A stretch of DNA of 64,000 bases from positions 1 through 64,000 of the forward strand of contig NZ_CACOFR010000011.1 of assembly GCF_902626525.1 (NCBI RefSeq). The letters run 5' to 3'. Positions 30,290-39,035 of the stretch are shown piece after piece. Position 1 is the stretch's first letter. The number at the start of each line of letters is the position of its first letter. The DNA comes from an uncultured Prochlorococcus sp. (GTDB lineage: Bacteria; Cyanobacteriota; Cyanobacteriia; PCC-6307; Cyanobiaceae). A program made the position numbers and the translations under genes. Under the pieces are notes generated by a model. The model was not told where the DNA came from. It saw only the letters and a list, made by a program, of their open reading frames with translations, and did not search any database.

Positions 30290-30939
30290 GATTTTTTACC
30301 TCCTTTTTTACCTACAATATTGTTTGGCTTAATATTGACAATTGAACCTGGCTTGCCTGGAACAGAACCTTTTACTACTAGCAAATTTTTCTGATTATCA
30401 ATTTTTAGAACTAATAAACCTTTAGTTGTTATTTGTTTTCCTCCATATCTTCCTGCCATTCTTTTTCCTGGGTAAATTCTACCGGGAGTTGTACCAGCTC
30501 CTGTAGAACCTGGAGCTCTATGGTTTTTTGAACCATGACTCATGGGACCTCTACTGAAACCATGTCTCTTCTGATATCCCGCAAATCCTCTACCCATAGA
30601 TTTACCACTAATATCAACTTTCTGGCCAACCTCAAAATTTTTTACTGTTATTTGATTTCCAATCTCATAGGATGCAGTCTCTTCAACCCTGTATTCTTTT
30701 AAATGTTTTAACAGTTCTTCTCCTGATTTCAATAAATGTCCTTTTTCAGGTTTATTGATATGTTTTTCTTTTGATAAGCCATAGCCAATTTGTACGGCGG
30801 CATAACCGTCCAATGCTGCAGTTTTCAATTGAGTCACGCGGCAAGGACCAGCCTCAATGAGTGTAACTGGTATCGCGTTGCCTTTGTCGTCGAAAAATTG
30901 GGACATTCCCAATTTCTTTCCTAAAATTCCTATAGACAT
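30286..30939 (-). CDS. rplC: 50S ribosomal protein L3
   Basis: L3 is a primary 23S-binding protein near the peptidyl transferase centre. It starts [20 protein letters not shown] and has the core [20 protein letters not shown] and [19 protein letters not shown]. Length 217 aa. It is the first gene of the minus-strand ribosomal block; rpsJ does not precede it. Confidence 0.98.
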   Translation of the reverse strand: MSIGILGKKLGMSQFFDDKGNAIPVTLIEAGPCRVTQLKTAALDGYAAVQIGYGLSKEKHINKPEKGHLLKSGEELLKHLKEYRVEETASYEIGNQITVKNFEVGQKVDISGKSMGRGFAGYQKRHGFSRGPMSHGSKNHRAPGSTGAGTTPGRIYPGKRMAGRYGGKQITTKGLLVLKIDNQKNLLVVKGSVPGKPGSIVNIKPNNIVGKKGGKKS

Positions 30940-31140
30940 AAAAACTAATTAGGCTAGCTAGTAATGATTTTTTAATTATCTAAACTTCCTAGATTTAAAG
31001 GGTTTAGTTAACAAAAAACTATTAATAAGGCTGAGACTTTCCTAAATACTTAGAAAGTTTCTCATGGGGTAAACCCACCTAAATTTTTTAACGAAACGCT
31101 AAAAATGTGAATTATGTAGAGGCTCGGCTAGCTTGCGAGC
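30940..31140 (-). promoter_or_regulatory. Structured leader/promoter region of the rplC ribosomal operon
   Basis: The 270-bp gap between rplC and ndhN holds several potential hairpins. At 31033-31063 a long imperfect stem pairs GAGACTTTCCTAA with TTAGAAAGTTTCTC; next to it TGGG and CCCA pair at about 31064-31078; and GCTCG/CGAGC pair at about 31123-31141. These lie 90-200 nt upstream of the rplC ATG on its strand, where a ribosomal-protein-binding leader would be expected. The role is inferred. Confidence 0.4.
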
Positions 31141-31181
31141 TTAAAAATTCACTGATTAATTATTGTACATCATCAAGTACC

Positions 31182-31206
31182 ATAAAATAAAATAAAATAA
31201 AATAAA
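31182..31206. repeat. Short tandem repeat, five copies of ATAAA
   Basis: Five perfect copies of a 5-bp unit lie directly before the ndhN ribosome binding site (AAGGA, 6 bp before the ATG). A copy-number change would alter promoter or leader spacing of ndhN. No other role is evident. Confidence 0.6.
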
Positions 31207-31216
31207 AGGAAATTTG

Positions 31217-31687
31217 ATGCCATTACTGCTTACAGGAAAAAAATTTCACAACGATTTAAAAACGAATAAATGTCTTGCAATTTTTGCTCCTCTTGAGGGT
31301 GGTTATGAAACTCGTCTTTTGAGGAGAATGAGAGCTAAGGGCTTTAAAACCTTTATAACATCAGCTAGAGGACTTGGAGATCCAGAAGTCTTCTTACTAA
31401 AATTACATGGTGTAAGACCTCCTCACTTAGGTCATCAAAGCATTGGGAGAAACGGAGCGCTCGGTGAAGTTCAACAAGTTATCCCTCAAGCGGCTGAGTT
31501 ATTTAATGAAAATGATAAAAATAAATTACTTTGGTTATTAGAAGGTCAGGTATTATCTCAATCTGAATTAGAAAGCCTAATAGAAATATGCACTGCAGAT
31601 AACAAACTTAAAATAGTTGTTGAGATGGGAGGATCAAGAAAACTTGAATGGATGTCATTAAGTGATTATATTTTGAATGAATTTTAA
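31217..31687 (+). CDS. ndhN: NAD(P)H-quinone oxidoreductase subunit N (NdhN)
   Basis: NdhN is a peripheral subunit of the cyanobacterial NDH-1 complex used in cyclic electron flow and respiration. The sequence shows the family pattern [31 protein letters not shown] and [20 protein letters not shown]. The ATG at 31217 is preferred over the adjoining TTG because a Shine-Dalgarno-like AAGGA lies 6 bp upstream. It is divergent from rplC and followed 11 bp later by ldpA. Confidence 0.93.
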   Translation: MPLLLTGKKFHNDLKTNKCLAIFAPLEGGYETRLLRRMRAKGFKTFITSARGLGDPEVFLLKLHGVRPPHLGHQSIGRNGALGEVQQVIPQAAELFNENDKNKLLWLLEGQVLSQSELESLIEICTADNKLKIVVEMGGSRKLEWMSLSDYILNEF

Positions 31688-31698
31688 AGTTAAATTAT

Positions 31699-32697
31699 TT
31701 GATTAATACTAAGAATAAAAAAGATAAATGGATTAAGTTGATTTGTGGTGCAAGTAATGAAGATATTGTTGCAATTGAAGATTTATGTGCAATTTATACT
31801 GCTGCTGGTGTCGACTACATTGATGTTGCTGCTGAAGAATCTATAGTCCAAGCGGCAAAAAAAGGTATCAAATGGGCGAAAGAAATCTTTAAAAACTCCC
31901 CCGGATTAATGATAAGCATTAGTGATGGCAATGATGTCCATTTTCGTAAAGCAAAATTTGATCCATTAAAGTGCCCTCCTCATTGTCCAAGACCATGTGA
32001 AAAAGTTTGTCCCACCTTTGCAATTGATTCTTTTGGAATCAAAGAGAGTAAATGTTATGGATGCGGAAGATGTATAAACAGTTGTCCTTTAAAATTAATT
32101 AGTGAATATGAATATAATTTATCAAAAGATGATCTAGCATCAACACTTAAAAAAATAAATCCTGATGCAGTAGAAATTCATACAGAGATCAATCGCATAG
32201 ATTCTTTTACAAAAGTTGTAAGAATCCTTAAAAGTTCTGAAACAAAATTGGACAAAATATCTATCAGTTGTGGATTAAATCAATCAGTCAAAAAATTGCA
32301 TGAGCCCGAGGATCTTTTGAGAGCTCTATGGGAGAGATATGAAATTCTTAATGAACTCAATATTCCTCTTATTTGGCAGCTAGATGGAAGGCCAATGTCT
32401 GGGGATCTTGCTCCAACCACAAGTAAAGATACAGTTAAGTTGTTTGAAAGAATAGGCTCGGATCTTCCACCAGGATTAATTCAATTGGCAGGTGGAACAA
32501 ATGAAAAAACTCATGAGTATTTAAAGTCAAATAATCTACCAGATGGAATAGCATTTGGAAGTTCTGCAAGAAAACTTATGCAGCCACTCATTGAATTTGC
32601 TAACACAAATAACAAAAGACTCTATGATTATCCTGAAAAAATGGCCCTAGCAATCAAAAAGGCTCAAAAATTTCTAGAGCCATGGAAAATGAGCTAA
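31699..32697 (+). CDS. ldpA: Light-dependent period protein LdpA, iron-sulfur protein
   Basis: LdpA links redox state to the circadian clock in Synechococcus elongatus and carries Fe-S clusters. The N-terminal part (WIKLICGASNEDIVAIEDL) and the cysteine-rich region match: CPPHCPRPCEKVC near residues 93-105, then CYGCGRCINSCPL near 121-133. Length 332 aa. The start is a TTG. It lies downstream of ndhN, with which it probably forms an operon. Prochlorococcus has a reduced clock, so its role here may be redox sensing more than timing; that is inference. Confidence 0.88.
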   Translation: MINTKNKKDKWIKLICGASNEDIVAIEDLCAIYTAAGVDYIDVAAEESIVQAAKKGIKWAKEIFKNSPGLMISISDGNDVHFRKAKFDPLKCPPHCPRPCEKVCPTFAIDSFGIKESKCYGCGRCINSCPLKLISEYEYNLSKDDLASTLKKINPDAVEIHTEINRIDSFTKVVRILKSSETKLDKISISCGLNQSVKKLHEPEDLLRALWERYEILNELNIPLIWQLDGRPMSGDLAPTTSKDTVKLFERIGSDLPPGLIQLAGGTNEKTHEYLKSNNLPDGIAFGSSARKLMQPLIEFANTNNKRLYDYPEKMALAIKKAQKFLEPWKMS

Positions 32698-32799
32698 TTC
32701 ATCTAAAATTTAATTTTTAAAAATTGTTCCGATTTTATAAAAACTTTGTATTTCTATTGATAGAAAAAAATCTTTTCATGTATTAAAATAGAAATTCAA

Positions 32800-32871
32800 T
32801 GGGCCGTCGCCAAGTGGTAAGGCATCGGGTTTTGGTCTCGACATTCCTAGGTTCGAATCCTAGCGGCCCAG
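32800..32871 (+). tRNA. tRNA-Gln (UUG)
   Basis: A 72-nt cloverleaf: acceptor TGGGCCG pairs with CGGCCCA, the anticodon arm is TCGGG-TTTTGGT-CTCGA with anticodon TTG, the T-arm is CTAGG-TTCGAAT-CCTAG, and the discriminator is G. The weak U1-A72 pair is typical of glutamine tRNAs. CCA is not encoded. Confidence 0.96.
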
Positions 32872-32884
32872 TTCTGTAATTTGA

Positions 32885-33664
32885 TTGTTGTCAGTTCCAA
32901 AACTATTTTTATTTGATTTTGATGGAGTAATTGTTGATGGAATGCATGAATATTGGCATAGTTCTTTACTAGCCTGTGAAAAATATTTAAATTCACCAAA
33001 AATAACAGTTGATCAGAAACTTTATAAAAAAGTACCTAATATTTTCAAAGAAATTAGGCCTTGGGTTAAATACGGTTGGGAAATGGTACTAATAGTTCAC
33101 GAAATCATAAAAACAGAAAATCCATTAAACAACTTTAATAAATATGAATTCATTAATAAATATCATCAAAATTGCCAAAAGATTTTAAAAGAAAATGCTT
33201 GGATTTACGATGATTTACAGCAAATATTAGATAAGTCTCGGGAGTTCCAGATTAATGAAGATTTTGAAGCTTGGGTGAATTTACACAATCCATTTATTGA
33301 AGTTATAAATTTTATTAATGAATTAAAAAAAAGAGGAATAAAGACCGTAATAATAACGACAAAAGGAAAAATATTTGCAGAAAAAATCCTTAAAAAATTT
33401 AATATTTATCCAGACTTTATTTTTGGTTATGAGTCCGGCACTAAAATTAAAATAGCTGAAAAACTTACTAAAAATTATGAAATTTTAGGTTTCATAGAGG
33501 ATAGAAAAAAAACTCTAATTGACATTAATCAAAATTCAATAACATCTAATATTCCTTGTTTCCTTGCTGATTGGGGATATTTAAAATATTCAGATAGAAA
33601 CGATTTAAATATTGAAATCAAATTATTAAAATTAGATAACCTAGAGGATTTACTTGCAATTTAA
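32885..33664 (+). CDS. HAD superfamily hydrolase
   Basis: Motif I FLFDFDGVIVDG is near residues 8-19, with the nucleophile Asp10 and Asp12. Motif II is in TVIITTKGK (Thr) and motif III/IV around GFIEDRKKTLIDI. The cap is inserted after motif I (subfamily I). The substrate is unknown. The start appears to be one of two tandem TTG codons directly after the tRNA-Gln gene, since no ATG or GTG precedes motif I. It ends about 110 bp before recA. Confidence 0.75.
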   Translation: MLSVPKLFLFDFDGVIVDGMHEYWHSSLLACEKYLNSPKITVDQKLYKKVPNIFKEIRPWVKYGWEMVLIVHEIIKTENPLNNFNKYEFINKYHQNCQKILKENAWIYDDLQQILDKSREFQINEDFEAWVNLHNPFIEVINFINELKKRGIKTVIITTKGKIFAEKILKKFNIYPDFIFGYESGTKIKIAEKLTKNYEILGFIEDRKKTLIDINQNSITSNIPCFLADWGYLKYSDRNDLNIEIKLLKLDNLEDLLAI

Positions 33665-33678
33665 AGATCTTCAGCTAG

Positions 33679-33692
33679 AGTACACGTGTACT
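33679..33692 (+). promoter_or_regulatory. LexA-box (SOS operator) upstream of recA
   Basis: The 14-bp perfect palindrome AGTACACGTGTACT fits the cyanobacterial LexA consensus RGTAC-N3-DGTWCB at every position. It lies about 85 bp before the recA start, with a TATAGT hexamer directly adjoining. This indicates LexA repression of recA and induction on DNA damage. Confidence 0.8.
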
Positions 33693-33777
33693 ATAGTTTG
33701 TATTTATGAAGTTTGGTTTAAATAAAAAATTTCCAAATTTAGAATAAGTACAAGAACTTTAATTGATAGATCAAACA

Positions 33778-34875
33778 ATGAGCCTTGAAGAAAAGAAAAA
33801 AACTGAATCAAAAGAGAAAGACAAAGCCTTAAGTCTCGTCTTAGGTCAAATAGAAAGAAATTTTGGAAGAGGATCAATAATGAGACTTGGTGACGCATCA
33901 AGAATGAAAGTAGAAACAATCTCTACAGGAGCGCTCACATTAGATTTAGCATTAGGAGGAGGCTATCCTAAAGGAAGAGTAGTAGAAGTATACGGACCAG
34001 AAAGTTCAGGGAAAACTACATTAACACTTCATGCGATAGCAGAAGTCCAAAAAAATGGAGGAGTAGCTGCATTTGTAGATGCCGAGCATGCACTTGATCC
34101 AGTTTACGCAGCCTCTTTAGGGGTTGATGTTGAAAATTTATTAGTTTCACAACCAGATACTGGTGAAATGGCTCTAGAGATAGTTGATCAGCTTATAAGA
34201 TCGAGTGCAGTAGATCTCGTCGTTGTTGACTCAGTTGCAGCATTAACTCCAAGAGCCGAGATAGAAGGAGAAATGGGAGATCACGTAATTGGAAGTCAAG
34301 CAAGACTAATGAGCCAAGCGATGAGAAAAATAACCGGAAATATTGGTAAATCAGGATGTACGGTAATATTCCTAAATCAATTACGCTTAAAAATCGGCGT
34401 TACATACGGCAATCCAGAAACAACCACAGGAGGAAATGCTTTAAAGTTTTACGCATCAGTGAGACTTGATATCAGAAGAATTCAAACTCTTAAAAGAGGT
34501 ACAGAAGAATACGGCATAAGAGCAAAAGTAAAAGTAGCAAAAAACAAAGTTGCACCGCCATTTAGAATTGCAGAGTTTGATATTCTCTTCGGAAAGGGAA
34601 TTAGTACAACAGGATGCTTATTAGATTTAGCAGAAGAGACTAATATTATAATAAGGAGAGGCGCTTGGTATAGTTATGAAGGAGAAAATATTGGACAAGG
34701 AAGGGATAATACAATTATTTGGCTTGATCAAAACTTGGAAATCAGAAATAAAGTTGAATCTATAGTTAAGGAGAAATTAACAGAAGGTACTGAAGTGAGT
34801 TCTAATTCAATGAGAGCATTAAATAGCAATCCTGCGCATACAATCGCTGTTAATGATATAAAAACAGTAGCTTAG
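33778..34875 (+). CDS. recA: Recombinase RecA
   Basis: RecA polymerises on single-stranded DNA, promotes strand exchange and triggers LexA self-cleavage. The Walker A motif GPESSGKTT is near residues 71-79, Walker B is in [12 protein letters not shown], and the loop [12 protein letters not shown] and [17 protein letters not shown] segment are present. The ATG at 33778 (365 aa, [10 protein letters not shown]) is chosen over a weaker TTG five codons upstream. It ends 2 bp from the stop of the convergent DUF2839 gene. Confidence 0.98.
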   Translation: MSLEEKKKTESKEKDKALSLVLGQIERNFGRGSIMRLGDASRMKVETISTGALTLDLALGGGYPKGRVVEVYGPESSGKTTLTLHAIAEVQKNGGVAAFVDAEHALDPVYAASLGVDVENLLVSQPDTGEMALEIVDQLIRSSAVDLVVVDSVAALTPRAEIEGEMGDHVIGSQARLMSQAMRKITGNIGKSGCTVIFLNQLRLKIGVTYGNPETTTGGNALKFYASVRLDIRRIQTLKRGTEEYGIRAKVKVAKNKVAPPFRIAEFDILFGKGISTTGCLLDLAEETNIIIRRGAWYSYEGENIGQGRDNTIIWLDQNLEIRNKVESIVKEKLTEGTEVSSNSMRALNSNPAHTIAVNDIKTVA

Positions 34876-34877
34876 TT

Positions 34878-35123
34878 TTATAAAGAATCAGCCAAAGTCC
34901 ACCACCCAGCAGCAGGACCTATAAATCTGACTGTAATCCATAAAATCACTAGTCCTCCAATTCCAACCCAACTAGCTTTAATACTTAATTTAATAAAATT
35001 ATCTCTTTGATTAATTGTAAATGGGAGCCATTCAAATATTCTTGGGGACTCATCAAATTTAATTAGAGTATTATTTTTTTTTGGAGGTAAACCTAGTCTT
35101 TTACGTCTTTTTGCTTCTCCCAT
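34878..35123 (-). CDS. DUF2839 family small membrane protein
   Basis: An 81-residue protein with the cyanobacterial DUF2839 signature: an N-terminal MGEAKRRKRLGLPP and a single membrane helix near residues 48-70 (ASWVGIGGLVILWITVRFIG) before GPAAGWWTLADSL. Function is unknown. It is probably membrane-anchored with a basic cytoplasmic or stromal-side N-terminus. It lies between recA and the DinG-like gene. Confidence 0.8.
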   Translation of the reverse strand: MGEAKRRKRLGLPPKKNNTLIKFDESPRIFEWLPFTINQRDNFIKLSIKASWVGIGGLVILWITVRFIGPAAGWWTLADSL

Positions 35124-35152
35124 ATTACTTTAGTTATTTACACAATCATAAT

Positions 35153-36601
35153 CTAATCAAAAGGTAGCACATAGTGAATTTGTTTTGAGGGTTGAATGTT
35201 TTCCAAAAGTAATCTTCCCCAGCTTCTTTTATTAGCTCTTCCGTCTAGAATTATTAACTTACCAGAATTTTTTCTTAAAGGCGAAATTGATCTTTCTAGT
35301 TTTAATCTGGCTTCAGGCAGTAAGAAGTCTTTAAACCAATCTTTAGAAAGTTTTTTATTATGAGAGACTGTAATTATATTAATAGGTTCTGACATATTTG
35401 GAATCGGAAGTAAAGGTATGATTATTTTTTCAGGAATTTGTATTAAATAAGAATTCATAATCCACCAATCAAAACTAGAGCAAAGAATTTCATTATTACG
35501 AGAGGGGATTTTTTCTAGCAAGACCCTTTTCCCATACTCAGAAGCTAACTCTATAGCAAGCTTAGTTTTTAAATCAATATCGTCAGACAAAACCAAGGTT
35601 ACACCATTTCTAAAAAGTAATAACTTTTTGCATTTATCTAAGATTGAATTTGTAAAAAGAGGATTATTAGGAAGCAACTGTTTAGAAGGTATATATAAAG
35701 AGATCTTTTTTTCTTCAAAATTACTTTTAAAATTAATAACCAAGTCAATATCTAAATTATGCTTTTTAAAATACATTTGGAAAAAATTATCATTTCTCAA
35801 AGCTGATAAGAAAATGAATTTATTGTTAGAAAAAAATTCCTTGATTTGAGAAAGTTCATCTATCGGCTGTAAATACAAATCCCAATCTAAATCTGTATTA
35901 TTTAATTCAACCCAGCATGCCCAGCCTTGAGATAAAGCATTGTTAATGCTAAAAAATTTATCAGAAAAAGAAGAATTTTCTTGAAAAAAGTTCGAAAAAA
36001 AACTAATTTCTTTTTCATTTAAATTAATGTAACTATTCCCTAAAATCTTTCTCATGAAAAACTTTTTCTTAAATAAATCATATATCTCAATAAATTTTTG
36101 ATTTATAGATTCAAATTCTTTAAAGTTTTTTATCCAATCTTTTTTAGTTAATGAAATCCGAAAATGATTTTTTAGATCTTGTTTAATATTTTCAATTCCA
36201 GAATAAATTATTCGATGATTTCTGAGATTAAGAGAATCTAGATCATTTAGTAAATCTTGTATAGTTATAAACCTAACCCGATGCTTTGTAAAAATAATCT
36301 GATCATTTTTTAAAATAAAATCAAATCCAAGATTTTTTAATAAATCAATTTGATACTGTTTTATAAATTGAATTTTTTTTTCAGATAAAACAAATATTGA
36401 ATTTTCTTCTTTTAAAAATAGAGAAATCAAAATTGGCGGTAACCAATCATTGGTGGAGAAAATTTCAGAGTTAACAAGATATGTAGATTCATTTTTAATA
36501 CACTTAGAAATTATTCTCCCAAAAGAATATATATGTCCCCAATTAATACTTTGGTTTTTCATGAATTTCTTCAAATATTGATGACTTAAAATTTCAAGCA
36601 T
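35153..36601 (-). CDS. DinG/XPD-like helicase homologue lacking ATPase motifs
   Basis: The C-terminal ~215 residues follow the layout of DinG/Rad3-type helicase domain 2: an FLSALRND region, a KISLYIPSKQLLPNNP stretch, then LLLFRNGVTLVLSDD (motif IV/V position), and at the end LPEARLKLERSISPLRKNSG and LIILDGRANKRSWGR, the motif VI equivalent. However, no Walker A (GxGKT) or DEAH box is seen in the N-terminal half, and the motif VI arginine finger region reads ERSISPLRK rather than QGxGRLIR. It is therefore probably not an active helicase. A DNA-binding or structural role is inferred; the assignment to the family is moderate. Confidence 0.55.
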   Translation of the reverse strand: MLEILSHQYLKKFMKNQSINWGHIYSFGRIISKCIKNESTYLVNSEIFSTNDWLPPILISLFLKEENSIFVLSEKKIQFIKQYQIDLLKNLGFDFILKNDQIIFTKHRVRFITIQDLLNDLDSLNLRNHRIIYSGIENIKQDLKNHFRISLTKKDWIKNFKEFESINQKFIEIYDLFKKKFFMRKILGNSYINLNEKEISFFSNFFQENSSFSDKFFSINNALSQGWACWVELNNTDLDWDLYLQPIDELSQIKEFFSNNKFIFLSALRNDNFFQMYFKKHNLDIDLVINFKSNFEEKKISLYIPSKQLLPNNPLFTNSILDKCKKLLLFRNGVTLVLSDDIDLKTKLAIELASEYGKRVLLEKIPSRNNEILCSSFDWWIMNSYLIQIPEKIIIPLLPIPNMSEPINIITVSHNKKLSKDWFKDFLLPEARLKLERSISPLRKNSGKLIILDGRANKRSWGRLLLENIQPSKQIHYVLPFD

Positions 36602-36696
36602 TTATAATTTATTTAATTTCAAATAAACATAAAATTTATGACCCTAATATACAAAAAATTATTATCAATATAAGAAAATCTCGAATTAATCAATCT

Positions 36697-37536
36697 ATGA
36701 AAATTGGAATAGTAGGATTAGGTTTAATTGGCGGATCATTAGGATTAAAACTCCAAAGTTTAAACCATACAATTTATGGAGTAGTAAATAATGAATCTAA
36801 TGAAAAAAAAGCAAAAGAAAAAAAGCTTGCGAATTTTGTTAGCTGTGATCTGAGCTTATTAAAAAAATGTGAGCTCATAATACTGGCATTGCCTATTAAA
36901 GATTTAATCAATCCATCAAAGCAATTAGTAGCATCAATACCAAAAAAAACTATAGTAACCGATGTAGGTTCTATTAAAGAACCAATAATAAATACATGGA
37001 AAAATAAACATCCTTTATTTATTGGATCACATCCAATGGCAGGAACAGAACAAAAAGGAGTTGATTCAGGTTTTATAGGTCTTTTTAAGAATTCAAAATG
37101 GATTATTACACCAACACAAAACAGTGATTTAAATGCAGTCAACACTCTTTCCAAGCTAATAAAATCAATGGATTGTGAAATTTGCCAAGTCTCTCCAAAA
37201 GAGCATGATGAAGCAGTATCTTTAATTTCTCATTTGCCTATATTTTTAGCTTCAGCCCTAATAGAAACTTCACATAAAGAAAATAACCAATCTTTATTAA
37301 ATATCACACAAAAACTGGCAGCAACAGGATTTGCTGATACTTCGAGAGTTGGAGGAGGTAATGTTCAATTAGGTTTAGATTTAGCGATACATAATCAGAT
37401 TAATGTTTTAAATGCAATAAAAAAATTTAAAATTAACCTTAATAAATTGGAAACTCTTATAAAAGAAAAAAATTGGGAGTTACTTTCTAACAAACTTACG
37501 GAAGCAAAAGAAACAAGAAAAAAGTTTATAGATTAA
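36697..37536 (+). CDS. tyrA: Arogenate/prephenate dehydrogenase
   Basis: TyrA makes tyrosine (or its precursor) by oxidative decarboxylation. The Rossmann motif GIVGLGLIGGSLGLKL is at residues 3-18, followed by VTDVGSIKEP and IGSHPMAGTEQKG. Length 279 aa matches cyanobacterial enzymes, which use arogenate with NADP+; the substrate is inferred from that group. Its 3' end overlaps the convergent FAD oxidoreductase gene by 11 bp. Confidence 0.93.
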   Translation: MKIGIVGLGLIGGSLGLKLQSLNHTIYGVVNNESNEKKAKEKKLANFVSCDLSLLKKCELIILALPIKDLINPSKQLVASIPKKTIVTDVGSIKEPIINTWKNKHPLFIGSHPMAGTEQKGVDSGFIGLFKNSKWIITPTQNSDLNAVNTLSKLIKSMDCEICQVSPKEHDEAVSLISHLPIFLASALIETSHKENNQSLLNITQKLAATGFADTSRVGGGNVQLGLDLAIHNQINVLNAIKKFKINLNKLETLIKEKNWELLSNKLTEAKETRKKFID

Positions 37537-39031
37537 GATTATTAATTCCTTTGGAAGCTAAAATTTGCCTTGAAACCATTAATGCAGATTGACTGACACC
37601 TGCTGTTCCCTCTCCTGGATAAATTGAATCCCCACATAACCATAAACCCTGAAAAGGAGTCCTACTTGATAATCCAAACAAACCAAAAAGATCGGGATTT
37701 TGGCCGAGACCGCCTACTATTCCATTAGGTCTATTTGTCCATTTTTCAAATCCCAGAGGAGTTGCTAATTCTCTATGTAGCCAATTTTCAGAAGCAATAT
37801 CAAATTGACGTTCCAATTCAAGAGATATTTTTTTTAGAAAATCCTTTTTCCTCTGTAAATAATTTTCCTTATCTAAAGAAAACCAATCTTTTGTCTTAGT
37901 AAAAATACTCGCTATTAAAGTCACCTCACCTTTTGGTGCTCTTCCATCGCCATCTTCGCTTATTGACACAAATAATGAACCAAATTCAGGCGAAACAAAT
38001 TGATAATGATTGGAAGAAATTTTTTTAATATGTTCTTTTTTTAATGCTGAATAAAAAACTAAAGCTCCGCTTGGATCAGGCAAATTAGTAAGTCGATTTT
38101 TATAACTTTTTTTTCTATTTAAAGGTTCCTTCAAATGCTGGAGCAAAGATTGAGGGGGAGCGGTATAAATCAAATCTTTTCCTTTGTAAACGAAAGAATT
38201 TTTTTTAGACTTAGCGAATACTTTCCAACACATATTATGATCATCAAAATTTATAGAATTAACTTTTTGCTCAAAAATTATATTAACTCCAGTTTTAATC
38301 AATGAACTTTCTAAAGCTTCACTTAAAGACTGCATAGATTTTTTTAGATGCCAAAGACCATGCGGCTGTTGACACATCTGAAGAACAGTAGAACCATATA
38401 ATGCTGCAGTATTAAAAACATCCTCTTGAGAATAGAGTTTTAGTTGAAGATTCAAGAATTTAATTAAGCGTTCATTCTTGGATAATCCACATATTCTTAA
38501 TAAATCAAAAATAGTAGATTTAAGTAAAATACCTGTCAAAAGGTTTGAAGGAACAAGCGACTTGAGAAGTTGAGATAAATCCCAAAAATTACCAATTGGC
38601 AAGACCGGATTATTACTAGCAAATATCCAATTACTTTGATGTATGAGGGTGCAAAGATTCCAAAATCTGCGACTTCCCGGAAACTGCATTTCTCGTTCAG
38701 CAATCCATTTACTTTTTTCATACCAAATAGATATTGGCTTACTACCATCATTCAAATCAACGATACAAGCAGGATCTAAAATAGTGGCTTCAGGGGATGG
38801 AATACCTAAAAAATCAAAAATTCTTGAATGTATTCCGCCTTTCTCTAAACCCGCAACTTGAGTAGCGCCAACATCAAAAATATAATTCTTTCTCTTAAAA
38901 GTACCTGCACAGCCTCCAGATTGAGTATGAGATTCGATTAAAGTTACCGTTAATCCTTGCTTTGATAAAATTGCTGCAGAAGTTAGTCCCGCTATACCAG
39001 CGCCAACAACAATAACTTGGGACTTTCTCAT
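37526..39031 (-). CDS. Carotenoid-type FAD-dependent oxidoreductase (phytoene desaturase family)
   Basis: The FAD-binding motif VIVVGAGIAGLTSAAILSKQ is at residues 6-25, with LIESHTQSGGCAGTF following, and the C-terminal FAD contact GLWLCGDSIYPGEGTAGVSQS is present. This layout belongs to the CrtI/CrtH/CrtD group of carotenoid desaturases and isomerases. It could be CrtH-like (prolycopene isomerase) or CrtD-like (C-3',4' desaturase); the sequence alone does not let me choose. At 501 aa it is full length. Divergent from the fructosamine-kinase-like gene by 4 bp. Confidence 0.8.
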   Translation of the reverse strand: MRKSQVIVVGAGIAGLTSAAILSKQGLTVTLIESHTQSGGCAGTFKRKNYIFDVGATQVAGLEKGGIHSRIFDFLGIPSPEATILDPACIVDLNDGSKPISIWYEKSKWIAEREMQFPGSRRFWNLCTLIHQSNWIFASNNPVLPIGNFWDLSQLLKSLVPSNLLTGILLKSTIFDLLRICGLSKNERLIKFLNLQLKLYSQEDVFNTAALYGSTVLQMCQQPHGLWHLKKSMQSLSEALESSLIKTGVNIIFEQKVNSINFDDHNMCWKVFAKSKKNSFVYKGKDLIYTAPPQSLLQHLKEPLNRKKSYKNRLTNLPDPSGALVFYSALKKEHIKKISSNHYQFVSPEFGSLFVSISEDGDGRAPKGEVTLIASIFTKTKDWFSLDKENYLQRKKDFLKKISLELERQFDIASENWLHRELATPLGFEKWTNRPNGIVGGLGQNPDLFGLFGLSSRTPFQGLWLCGDSIYPGEGTAGVSQSALMVSRQILASKGINNLNL

Positions 39032-39035
39032 TAAA

